A stretch of 8,420 nt of DNA, from the NCBI GenBank assembly GCA_964195515.1, contig CAXMQO010000024.1, positions 1 through 8,420 on the forward strand, given 5' to 3'. The position numbers were made by a program, and so were the translations under genes. The notes below the pieces were generated by a model, which saw only the letters and a program-made list of their open reading frames with translations, did no database searches and was not told the origin of the DNA. The DNA comes from JAHEEL01 sp964195515 (GTDB lineage: Bacteria; Actinomycetota; Acidimicrobiia; Spongiisociales; UBA5794). Of the stretch, positions 1-5,716 are shown one piece after another; position 1 is the first letter of the stretch, and each line of letters opens with the position of its first letter.

Positions 1-750
1 GAGCGTCCTGGAGGATCACCGTTCAGGTTTCTTGGGGGCCATCGCCTCTGGCTGGCTCCGGAGATCCCGTCGATTACCTACCAACCGGACGACGACCCCG
101 TGAGCGTCACACACGATGATGGGCACCTTCAGGTCCGGGGAGATGCCGATCCGGACGGAATCGCTCGAGAGATCGAGGTTTCTGCCGGCCGCATCGGCGG
201 GACCGTCGTCGTCAACCATCGGATCATCAACGTCGGCGACGAGCCAATTGAGGCTGCCGCGTGGGCCATCACCCAGTTCCCGGCCGACGGTGCTGCCGTC
301 CTCCCGCTCGGCGCGGAACCGGTCGATGCCGGGGAATACCAGGCGAATCGATCCGTCGTACTCTGGCCGTATACGGATCCGGGAGCAGAATGCTTCGCGT
401 GGAGCAGAGATGCTGTGGTCGTTGGGGGATCGAGCGGCTCCAAACAGAAGGTAGGGGCGGAGAACTGGAACGGTTGGGCGGCGTACCACCGGGGGTCCGT
501 GCTCTTCGCCAAGTGGGCACCGCTCCACGATCCGGCCCTGCGGTATGCGGATCGCGGCGCCTCCGTCCAGGTGTATCGAGACCAACGTTTCATCGAACTC
601 GAGACCTTGGGCCCGCTTCGCCGACTGGACCCCGGCGACGCGGTTCATCATCGAGAGGTGTGGCGAGTGATAGAGACCGGTCCGATGGATCGTGGAGATC
701 TTGCTGCCCACGCACTGGATATCCTGTCCGCATGGGAGCCCCACCGATGA
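1..750 (+). CDS. DUF4380-type galactose-mutarotase-like protein, 5' end missing
   Basis: The reading frame is already open at base 1 and runs 249 codons to a TGA at 748-750, so the true start lies upstream of the window. The GTG at 100 is internal, because the codons before it encode conserved-looking sequence, including GGHRLWLAPE (fragment residues 12-21) and TYQPDD (26-31). Further blocks typical of this family as I remember it are NRSVVLWPYTD (116-126), KVGAENWNGWAAY (150-162), FIELETLGPL (197-206) and HHREVW (216-221). The family is largely uncharacterised and is thought to have the beta-sandwich fold of aldose 1-epimerases. A role in binding or epimerising a sugar is an inference, supported by the xylulokinase gene that follows: the stop codon overlaps its start as ATGA, implying translational coupling. 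No signal peptide can be judged because the N-terminus is missing. The family name is from memory and not searched; a plain uncharacterised protein is the alternative. Confidence 0.7.
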   Translation, partial: ERPGGSPFRFLGGHRLWLAPEIPSITYQPDDDPVSVTHDDGHLQVRGDADPDGIAREIEVSAGRIGGTVVVNHRIINVGDEPIEAAAWAITQFPADGAAVLPLGAEPVDAGEYQANRSVVLWPYTDPGAECFAWSRDAVVVGGSSGSKQKVGAENWNGWAAYHRGSVLFAKWAPLHDPALRYADRGASVQVYRDQRFIELETLGPLRRLDPGDAVHHREVWRVIETGPMDRGDLAAHALDILSAWEPHR

Positions 751-2252
751 CGACATTCCTGGGAATCGATACTTCGACGACCGCGACGAAGGCACTCCTC
801 GTGGGCGCAGATGGCACCGCTCTCGGCGTCGGCAAAGCCGAATACGGGTACGAGACCCCCAGGCCGGGGTGGTCCGAGCAGGATCCCGACCTGTGGTGGA
901 ACGGCACCGTCACGGCCATCCGGGAGGCAGCGGCCATCTCAGGTGTGGATCCGTCGACGGTCGACGCGATCGGTCTCACCGGCCAGATGCACGGCCTCGT
1001 CGCTCTCGATGCGGACGATCGCCCCGTTCGGCCGGCCATCCTATGGAACGACCAACGGACCGCGGCGCAGTGTGATGAGATCCGACGCCGGGTCGGAAGG
1101 GATCGACTCATCGAGGTCACGGGAAACGACGCTCTCACCGGGTTCACCGCCCCGAAGATCCTCTGGATACGCGACGAAGAACCGGAGGGATACGCGCGGA
1201 TATCGACCATTCTGCTCCCCAAGGACTACGTACGCCTCCGACTCACCAATGAGCACGCCGTCGATCGGGCAGGGGGATCGGGCACGTTGCTCTTCAACCT
1301 CGAGCAGCGGGACTGGTCCGACGAGATCATCGAGTCTCTCGACCTCTCGAGGGACTGGTTCCCTCAGACATTCGAAGGAACCGATATCACGGGGCACCTC
1401 ACGGAGGAGGCGGCATCACTCACCGGGTTGCGACCGGGGATTCCGGTCGTTGGGGGTGCAGGCGATCAGGCTGCGAACGGTGTCGGAACCGGAGCCGTTG
1501 AACCAGGCATGGTCGCTGTGTCGCTCGGCACGAGTGGGGTCGTGTTCGCGGCGACCGATCGGCCGGTGATCGACTCCGATGCCCGTCTTCACAGCTTCTG
1601 CCATGCCGTTCCCGGCATGTGGCACCAGATGGGAGTGATGCTCTCGGCGGCCGGGAGCCTCCGATGGTTCCGAGACACGATTACTCCCGAAGCTTCGTAT
1701 GAGGACCTCAGTCTGGGCGCGGAAGGTGTGGCTCCGGGATCGGACGGGTTGCTCTTTCTTCCCTACCTCACCGGCGAGCGCACCCCACACCCCGATCCCG
1801 ACGCGCGTGGAGCATTCGTGGGCCTCACCGTGCGGCACACGCGAGCCCACCTGGCGCGGGCCGTGATGGAGGGAGTCGCATTCGGGTTGCGGGATTCGCT
1901 GGAGATCATTCGGGAGCAGAGCGACGTGCGCGAAATCCGCGTTGCCGGGGGAGGGGCAGGGAGCGCGGTCTGGCTCCAGATACTCGCGGACGTCTTCGGC
2001 GCTGAGGTCCGAACCGTGGACGTTCCGGAATCGTCTGCCTACGGTGCCGCTCTTCTCGCCGCAGTCGGCGCAGATGCGTACCCCTCGGTAGGAGAGGCGG
2101 TCGCTTCCACGGTCCGGACGGGAGACCGGTATCAACCGGGTCTCGTGGCGGCTCGTTATGAAGACGTGTACGGCACCTACCGGAATCTCTACCCGGCCCT
2201 CCGAGACATCTCCCACCGCCTCGGCTCCATCGAACGGGCGTCAATCGAGTAG
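747..2252 (+). CDS. xylB: Xylulokinase (FGGY family carbohydrate kinase)
   Basis: Predicted to phosphorylate D-xylulose with ATP to xylulose 5-phosphate in the cytoplasm, feeding the pentose phosphate pathway. The protein is 501 aa, slightly longer than E. coli XylB (about 484), and matches it along its whole length. The N-terminal ATPase-fold domain has GIDTSTTATK (residues 6-15), WSEQDP (42-47), GQMHG (79-83), PAILWND (96-102), GFTAPKILW (132-140) and LLPKDYVRLRLT (156-167). The C-terminal domain has GGAGDQAANG (236-245), where D240 aligns with the catalytic base Asp of XylB, then SLGTSG (259-264), HSFCHAVP (282-289), GERTPH (343-348) and the adenine-site GGG (401-403). These pairs favour xylulose over glycerol or gluconate kinases. 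The ATG at 747 overlaps the upstream stop (ATGA) and has GGGAG at 734-738, eight bases before it. An in-frame ATG at 732 would add five residues, but the FGGY fold begins right at 747. No key residue appears missing. Ribulokinase or a relative is possible but less likely. Confidence 0.93.
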   Translation: MTTFLGIDTSTTATKALLVGADGTALGVGKAEYGYETPRPGWSEQDPDLWWNGTVTAIREAAAISGVDPSTVDAIGLTGQMHGLVALDADDRPVRPAILWNDQRTAAQCDEIRRRVGRDRLIEVTGNDALTGFTAPKILWIRDEEPEGYARISTILLPKDYVRLRLTNEHAVDRAGGSGTLLFNLEQRDWSDEIIESLDLSRDWFPQTFEGTDITGHLTEEAASLTGLRPGIPVVGGAGDQAANGVGTGAVEPGMVAVSLGTSGVVFAATDRPVIDSDARLHSFCHAVPGMWHQMGVMLSAAGSLRWFRDTITPEASYEDLSLGAEGVAPGSDGLLFLPYLTGERTPHPDPDARGAFVGLTVRHTRAHLARAVMEGVAFGLRDSLEIIREQSDVREIRVAGGGAGSAVWLQILADVFGAEVRTVDVPESSAYGAALLAAVGADAYPSVGEAVASTVRTGDRYQPGLVAARYEDVYGTYRNLYPALRDISHRLGSIERASIE

Positions 2253-2294
2253 CGCCGCGGAGCAGCGATCGAAGGAGTCCCAGATCGGACGAGC

Positions 2295-2330
2295 GAAACA
2301 CACGCCCGCTGCGGTTCTACCATTCGACAT
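2295..2330 (+). promoter_or_regulatory. Candidate leaderless promoter for the tat operon
   Basis: TACCAT at 2318-2323 fits the TANNNT -10 pattern and ends seven bases before the ATG at 2331, which would place the transcription start on or next to the A of the start codon. GAAACA at 2295-2300, seventeen bases upstream, is a partial -35 match (3 of 6 to TTGACA). No purine-rich Shine-Dalgarno tract lies within 15 bases of the ATG, which agrees with a leaderless mRNA of the kind common in actinobacteria. The assignment is by eye; short AT-containing boxes arise by chance. Confidence 0.35.
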
Positions 2331-2702
2331 ATGGGAAGTCTTGGCGCGGGCGAGATTCTGGTCATCGTTCTTGTAGCGCTGATTGTCTTCGGCCCTGAGC
2401 GCTTGCCCGAGATCACCAGGAAAGTCGGAGAGTGGCTTGCGAAAGCCCGCGAGATGACGCGTTCGGTCACAGAGACGATCGACGCCGAATATGGCGACTT
2501 GACGGAACCCGTCAAGAATCTCAAAGGTCAGTACGACGCGACGATGAGCGACATGAGGGGAATTGCATCGTCCGTCACTGACATGTCGATCGAGTTGCCG
2601 GAGGCAGGGAGACAGGCCGCAGGCGACCGGAAGCAGGCATCGGATGACGCGGGTGTTCCGGACGGCCACGAGCCGCCGACATCTGATGAAGAGGCGTCGT
2701 GA
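2331..2702 (+). CDS. tatB: Twin-arginine translocase TatA/TatB family protein, TatB-like
   Basis: Small membrane component of the Sec-independent Tat pathway, which exports folded proteins across the cytoplasmic membrane. The 123-aa protein has the family layout: a single N-terminal transmembrane helix (about residues 8-20), the hinge FGPERLPE (20-27), an amphipathic helix (about 26-50), then a charged, probably disordered tail. Glu8 within the membrane segment and the FGP-x-x-LP hinge are TatB-like; TatA usually has Gln at this place and a shorter protein. In many Gram-positive bacteria, however, one TatA-like protein does both jobs, so the A/B label is less sure than the family. The gene follows xylB by 78 bases and overlaps tatC as GTGA (stop 2700-2702, next start 2699), showing a two-gene operon. 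No clear ribosome binding site precedes the ATG. No further tatA is seen in the window. Confidence 0.85.
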   Translation: MGSLGAGEILVIVLVALIVFGPERLPEITRKVGEWLAKAREMTRSVTETIDAEYGDLTEPVKNLKGQYDATMSDMRGIASSVTDMSIELPEAGRQAAGDRKQASDDAGVPDGHEPPTSDEEAS

Positions 2703-3412
2703 CCACATCGTCGATGCCTTTGATGAGCCATCTGAAGGAGTTTCGTTCTCGCCTTGTCAAGGCGGCAGCGGCCGTGGCAGTGGGCACGGTCATCGCGTTC
2801 GTGTTCAACGAGGAGATCCTCGATCTGCTCGCGAAGCCTTATCAAATCGCTGTGCCGGACGGACAACTCGCATTCTTCCGACCGACCGAGGCTTTCGCGA
2901 CGGTCATGCGTTTGAGTCTCTTCGGCGGCGCAATCCTCGCCTCGCCCGTCATCCTCTATCAGTCGTGGCGGTTCATTGCCCCGGCGCTGAGTCCGAAGGA
3001 GAAGCGTTGGGCCTATCCGATCACGGCAGTGTTCGTGTTCCTCTTTCTCACGGGTGTACTCGTGGGTTACGTCGCTCTCGAGCGCGGACTCGGATTCCTG
3101 CTCGAGTTCGGCGGTGACGCGCTGACGCCGATCATCGGAGCCGACTTCTATCTGAAATTCGCGACCCGATTCATCCTCGCGTTCGGGTTGGCGTTTGAGT
3201 TCCCGGTGTTCCTGTTCGCCGCCGCCGCTATCGGTGTCGTCAACAGCAAGATGCTCAGAAGCAATCGTCGGTGGGCGGTGCTCATCATTCTGATTGCAGC
3301 AGCAATCATCACGCCGTCGGGCGACCCCATGACGCTGATGCTTCTGTCGGTGCCTCTGTACCTCCTGTACGAACTGACCATCCTCGCGATTCGATTCATC
3401 CTCAGAAAGTGA
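2699..3412 (+). CDS. tatC: Sec-independent protein translocase TatC
   Basis: Polytopic core of the Tat translocase, which recognises twin-arginine signal peptides together with TatB. The 237-aa length and hydrophobic pattern fit the usual six transmembrane helices. Visible family signatures are the cytoplasmic N-terminal SHLKEFRSRL (residues 10-19), the first cytoplasmic loop SPVILYQSWRFIAPALSPKEKR (82-103), where F92 and E101 align with the signal-peptide-binding Phe94 and Glu103 of E. coli TatC, the membrane acidic residue E167 in GLAFEFPV (163-170), and TPSGDP (205-210), whose Asp matches the conserved Asp of the E. coli TPPD loop. The GTG start overlaps the tatB stop, so translation is probably coupled. 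An internal ATG six codons in (2714) is an alternative start; it would remove only five residues. The C-terminus ends soon after the last helix, shorter than the extended TatC tails of many actinomycetes. Confidence 0.95.
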   Translation: MTTSSMPLMSHLKEFRSRLVKAAAAVAVGTVIAFVFNEEILDLLAKPYQIAVPDGQLAFFRPTEAFATVMRLSLFGGAILASPVILYQSWRFIAPALSPKEKRWAYPITAVFVFLFLTGVLVGYVALERGLGFLLEFGGDALTPIIGADFYLKFATRFILAFGLAFEFPVFLFAAAAIGVVNSKMLRSNRRWAVLIILIAAAIITPSGDPMTLMLLSVPLYLLYELTILAIRFILRK

Positions 3413-3462
3413 GTCGCCCAAAGCGGAGGAAGCAGGGTCGATGTACTGAGTGCCGAGCGGCA

Positions 3463-3584
3463 CAGCGGATAGGGCAGATCGTGCGGTGCGGAAGCCCCCC
3501 CTGCGGATTCGCGGGGGCGAATCCGCGTGCCCCCGCTGCGCGGGGGGACGGGAGATGGCAAGCACTTCGCGACCCTATCCGCTG
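3463..3584. repeat. Nested palindromic element with 12-bp perfect terminal inverted repeats
   Basis: The ends CAGCGGATAGGG (3463-3474) and CCCTATCCGCTG (3573-3584) are exact reverse complements. Inside lie a perfect 10-bp stem with a GGGG loop, GCGGATTCGC (3503-3512) with GCGAATCCGC (3517-3526), and a 7-bp stem, CCCCCGC (3530-3536) with GCGGGGG (3540-3546), loop TGC. A seven-C run (3495-3501) can alternatively pair with the G run 3542-3547 or with 3513-3517, so exclusive folds are possible. The symmetry continues loosely inward from the outer arms. It may be a miniature inverted-repeat or REP-like element, or a structured RNA/insulator. No target-site duplication and no T-run are visible, and copy number in the genome cannot be judged from one window. 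Confidence 0.6.
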
Positions 3585-3644
3585 AGCCAGCGAGTACCGG
3601 TGATCCAGTACGGCCGAGCCGATCGGGGTCGTTCTCCGCTTGTC

Positions 3645-3665
3645 TAGGATTCGGACTTGTCCGAA
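3645..3665 (+). promoter_or_regulatory. Operator-like palindrome overlapping a candidate -10 box
   Basis: TTCGGAC (3650-3656) and GTCCGAA (3659-3665) are perfect 7-base half-sites separated by TT, a size typical of a dimeric repressor site such as those of GntR or TetR families. It directly abuts TAGGAT (3645-3650), a fair TANNNT -10 box, so a bound repressor would cover the putative start of transcription near 3657. The -35 region at about 3621-3627 is poor. The site lies 80 bases before the hydrolase start. No regulator gene is visible in the window, so the binding protein is unknown. Confidence 0.35.
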
Positions 3666-3734
3666 GATTGGCTCTTCGCGCCGCCTTCGCCGATGCGTCG
3701 GCGCGGTATGCGAGCAGCGGATCCGCCCACACAA

Positions 3735-3739
3735 GGGAG
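3735..3739 (+). promoter_or_regulatory. Ribosome binding site deciding the start at 3746
   Basis: GGGAG (in AAGGGAG, 3733-3739) precedes two tandem ATG codons at 3743 and 3746. It is three bases from the first, which is tight, and six bases from the second, which is near the optimum. This favours initiation at 3746. Confidence 0.6.
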
Positions 3740-3745
3740 TAGATG

Positions 3746-4843
3746 ATGGCCGTTGAGGTACGCAAGGTTGTGCTCGAGAGCGTCAGTGATGCATCCGGAT
3801 TGGCATCGCTGATCGATGAAGGCGTTTTCGACGCCGACGGCGTTGTTGCCGTAGTTGGCAAAACCGAGGGCAACGGTGGTGTCAACGACTTCACCAGGAT
3901 CCTGGCGGACCAAGCCTTCCGCAAGGTGCTGATGGCGAAGGGCACCAGATCCCAAGAAGAGGTCGACGAGATCCCGATGGTCTGGTCGGGTGGCACCGAC
4001 GGCATCTTGTGCCCCCACGCCACCATCTTCGCGAACGTCGAAGATGGTGGACCCGTTTCCGACGAGCCGCGTCTTGCCGTCGGCTACGCGATGAGCGATG
4101 TCATCCTCCCCGAAGACATTGGCCGTCCTGCCATGGTCGCGAAGGTCGCCGAGGGTGTGCTTCGTGCGATGAAGGCAGCAGGAATCGAAGATCCGGCCGA
4201 CGTCCACTACGTACAGACCAAGACGCCCCTGCTCGTCATGGACACCATCAACGATGCGAAGGCGCGTGGTCACACCGTCTACACCGAGGATCCCCTGGAG
4301 TCGATGAACGTTTCGAACGGAACCTCCGGACTCGGCATTGCCGTTGCGCTCGGAGAGATCGACATGCCGACGGCCGAGCAGATCGGGCATGATCTCAGCC
4401 TGTTCTCCTCGGTTGCGTCCTGCTCGTCGGGCGTCGAACTCGACCAGGCGCAGACCGTCGTCGTCGGTAACGTTCGAGGCGCCGGCGGCCGCTACCGCAT
4501 CGGCCACGACGTGATGAACGATGCCCTCGACCGAGAAGGCGTCTATCGGGCGATCCGGTCCGCCGGTCTCGACCTCCCAGAGCGCGCCAACTCCGATGAT
4601 CTCGATGGCAAGGTCGTCAACGTCTTCGTCAAGTGCGAAGCCGATCCGACGGCACGCCTCCGGGGTCGCCGGCAGGTGGCCTTGGACGACTCGGACGTGC
4701 ATCACCATCGCCACATCAAGGCTGCGGTCGGCGGGGTCGTCGCCAACGCTGTTGATGACGCTGCAGTATTCGTTTCCGTCGCGGCAATCCACCAGGGTCC
4801 CAGCGGTGGTGGACCGGTTGCTGCGATCGTCGACGTCGGGTAG
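3746..4843 (+). CDS. Ring-opening cyclic amide hydrolase (barbiturase / cyanuric acid hydrolase family)
   Basis: Members hydrolyse one amide bond of a cyclic imide or ureide: barbiturate to ureidomalonate, or cyanurate to carboxybiuret. The 365-aa protein has the family's three similar domains, each giving a Lys-Ser pair. Counting from the ATG at 3746: K39 in VGKTEGNG (37-44) with S81 in SGGTDG (81-86); K159 in VQTKTPLL (156-163) with S227/S228 in CSSGVEL (226-232); K296 in VKCEADP (295-301) with S344, just before HQGPSGGGP (349-357). NDFTR (47-51), RGRR (306-309) and RHIKAAVGG (322-330) are also family blocks. Differences from the consensus I remember: SMNVSN where SM-x-x-SR is usual (N191 for Arg), T160 for Cys after K159, and AAI for GAE before HQGP. 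They may mark a different substrate. An ATG at 3743 adds one Met, but the ribosome binding site favours 3746. It leads an operon with AllH, AllF and AllG homologues, starting 6 bases before the next gene. The family is well supported; the exact substrate is not. Confidence 0.9.
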   Translation: MAVEVRKVVLESVSDASGLASLIDEGVFDADGVVAVVGKTEGNGGVNDFTRILADQAFRKVLMAKGTRSQEEVDEIPMVWSGGTDGILCPHATIFANVEDGGPVSDEPRLAVGYAMSDVILPEDIGRPAMVAKVAEGVLRAMKAAGIEDPADVHYVQTKTPLLVMDTINDAKARGHTVYTEDPLESMNVSNGTSGLGIAVALGEIDMPTAEQIGHDLSLFSSVASCSSGVELDQAQTVVVGNVRGAGGRYRIGHDVMNDALDREGVYRAIRSAGLDLPERANSDDLDGKVVNVFVKCEADPTARLRGRRQVALDDSDVHHHRHIKAAVGGVVANAVDDAAVFVSVAAIHQGPSGGGPVAAIVDVG

Positions 4844-4849
4844 CCGTAC

Positions 4850-5713
4850 GTGACCGCGAGGAGTGCGGTCGACACTCGCCCCTCCCCGGCATCCATCCGG
4901 GTGCCGGCGGTGGCGAGCACCGCGATCCGCGGTGTGTTGTCTGAACCTGACACGACGGCCACGGTGCTCGGAACAGCGAGCCACGCTGTCTGGCTGCTCG
5001 TGGACCGCGAAGTGATCGTTGTGTCGACCCGCGACGCAACCCGGCTTCCGAACGGAGTCGAGATTGCGGCCGGTGCAGCCGCGGATGTCTTCCGGATGGT
5101 GCACCACGGCGCATCGGTCACCATCGGATCCGGCCAGGTCGTGTTCGAGGGGCTGACCGTCGACGTTGTTCGTTGGTGGAATCCTCGGCCGATCCTCGGT
5201 CGAACCTCGGCCACGGAACTCGCGGTGGCAACAGCGGGCCTGCCATCGACAGTGCCCGATGTCGAGTCGGGACCGCTCTCTGCAGCGCTCTCCGCCGGTA
5301 TACACGGCGCGATCTTGACTGCGGCGGAGTCGCTGATAGGGCGAGGCCCGGGTCTGACTCCCGAGGGTGACGACTATCTGGCGGGCGCTCTCGCCGCGAC
5401 CCGGACGCTTGGCGAAGCGGTGGGAAGCGCGGACACTGCAGCGATGCTCGATGCGGTCGCCGGCTCGCTTGCACTGCTCGCATCGATTCACACCACGACG
5501 TTCTCAGCCGCTCTGATCTGCCACGCCGTCGACGGCCGGGTTGCGGCACCCGCCGGAGCCCTGTTGCGTGCTCTCGCCGGTCGAGGTGATGTCGCCCTCA
5601 GCCACCGAGACCTCATGCACGTCGGCCACACCTCGGGGCCGGCGCTGGCCGCCGGCATGGTTCTCGGCGTGCGTTCACTTCTTCAAACCCAATCCACGTC
5701 CCAACGGAGGTAG
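4850..5713 (+). CDS. allH: DUF2877 protein, AllH (YlbF)-like oxamate carbamoyltransferase subunit
   Basis: Homologue of E. coli YlbF, renamed AllH as one of three proteins needed for oxamate (oxamic) transcarbamylase, which converts oxalurate and phosphate to oxamate and carbamoyl phosphate in anaerobic allantoin use. The 287-aa protein has the DUF2877 signature GRGPGLTPEGDDYLAG (residues 164-179), followed by a TTTFS segment (215-219) and GHTSG (259-263) near a small-residue-rich C-terminus. Its N-terminal half is a poorly conserved, mostly beta-like region. Start: GTG at 4850, 6 bases after the hydrolase stop, with only a weak GTCGGG (4835-4840) ahead, so translation may depend on coupling to the upstream gene; in-frame GTG codons near residues 18-21 are alternatives. 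The gene ends 3 bases before the AllF homologue. The individual biochemical task of this subunit is not known to me. The native substrate here may not be oxalurate, given the cyclic amide hydrolase beside it. Confidence 0.82.
   Translation: MTARSAVDTRPSPASIRVPAVASTAIRGVLSEPDTTATVLGTASHAVWLLVDREVIVVSTRDATRLPNGVEIAAGAAADVFRMVHHGASVTIGSGQVVFEGLTVDVVRWWNPRPILGRTSATELAVATAGLPSTVPDVESGPLSAALSAGIHGAILTAAESLIGRGPGLTPEGDDYLAGALAATRTLGEAVGSADTAAMLDAVAGSLALLASIHTTTFSAALICHAVDGRVAAPAGALLRALAGRGDVALSHRDLMHVGHTSGPALAAGMVLGVRSLLQTQSTSQRR
5706..5711 (+). promoter_or_regulatory. Strong Shine-Dalgarno for the allF homologue
   Basis: GGAGGT matches the anti-Shine-Dalgarno sequence closely and ends five bases before the ATG at 5717, overlapping the end of the preceding gene. 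It is the strongest ribosome binding site in this operon and fixes the start of the FdrA-like protein. Confidence 0.75.
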
Positions 5714-5716
5714 ACG

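Larger units (their letters stand above)
3413..3745. other. Non-coding gap between tatC and the cyclic amide hydrolase operon
   Basis: This 333-base stretch has only short open frames with no recognisable protein character. It carries, in order, a short hairpin (GTGCC 3450-3454 with GGCAC 3459-3463), the large palindromic element 3463-3584, a promoter-like TAGGAT (3645-3650) merging into an operator-like palindrome (3650-3665), another short hairpin (CGCCGA 3688-3693 with TCGGCG 3698-3703) and a ribosome binding site (3735-3739). No T-run follows any hairpin, so a classic intrinsic terminator for tatBC is not seen. The gap probably separates two transcription units. Confidence 0.6.

Noticed and set aside
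100..102. GTG as the start of the first gene
   Set aside because: The same frame upstream to base 1 encodes conserved motifs (GGHRLWLAPE, TYQPDD), so the gene must begin before the window.
261..746. An upstream in-frame extension of xylulokinase
   Set aside because: The extension overlaps the DUF4380-type gene, is Arg/Gly-rich with no family match, and the FGGY kinase fold begins at the ATG at 747 with its own ribosome binding site.
3450..3550. An intrinsic terminator for tatBC
   Set aside because: Strong hairpins are present but none is followed by a T-run, so a Rho-independent terminator on the + strand is not supported.
2528..3565. A 345-codon open frame on the minus strand across tatC
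   Set aside because: The product is Arg/Glu/His/Asp-rich with no hydrophobic or domain pattern and lies opposite tatB and tatC, which are well supported.
3450..3600. A CRISPR array or tRNA gene in the gap
   Set aside because: There are no regularly spaced direct repeats, and the stems do not form a cloverleaf with an anticodon arm; the symmetry is of inverted type.
3644..5491. A 615-codon open frame on the minus strand
   Set aside because: It lies opposite the clearly recognisable cyclic amide hydrolase and AllH genes; its translation is Arg/Asp/His-rich with no family signature, typical of antisense frames in high-GC DNA.
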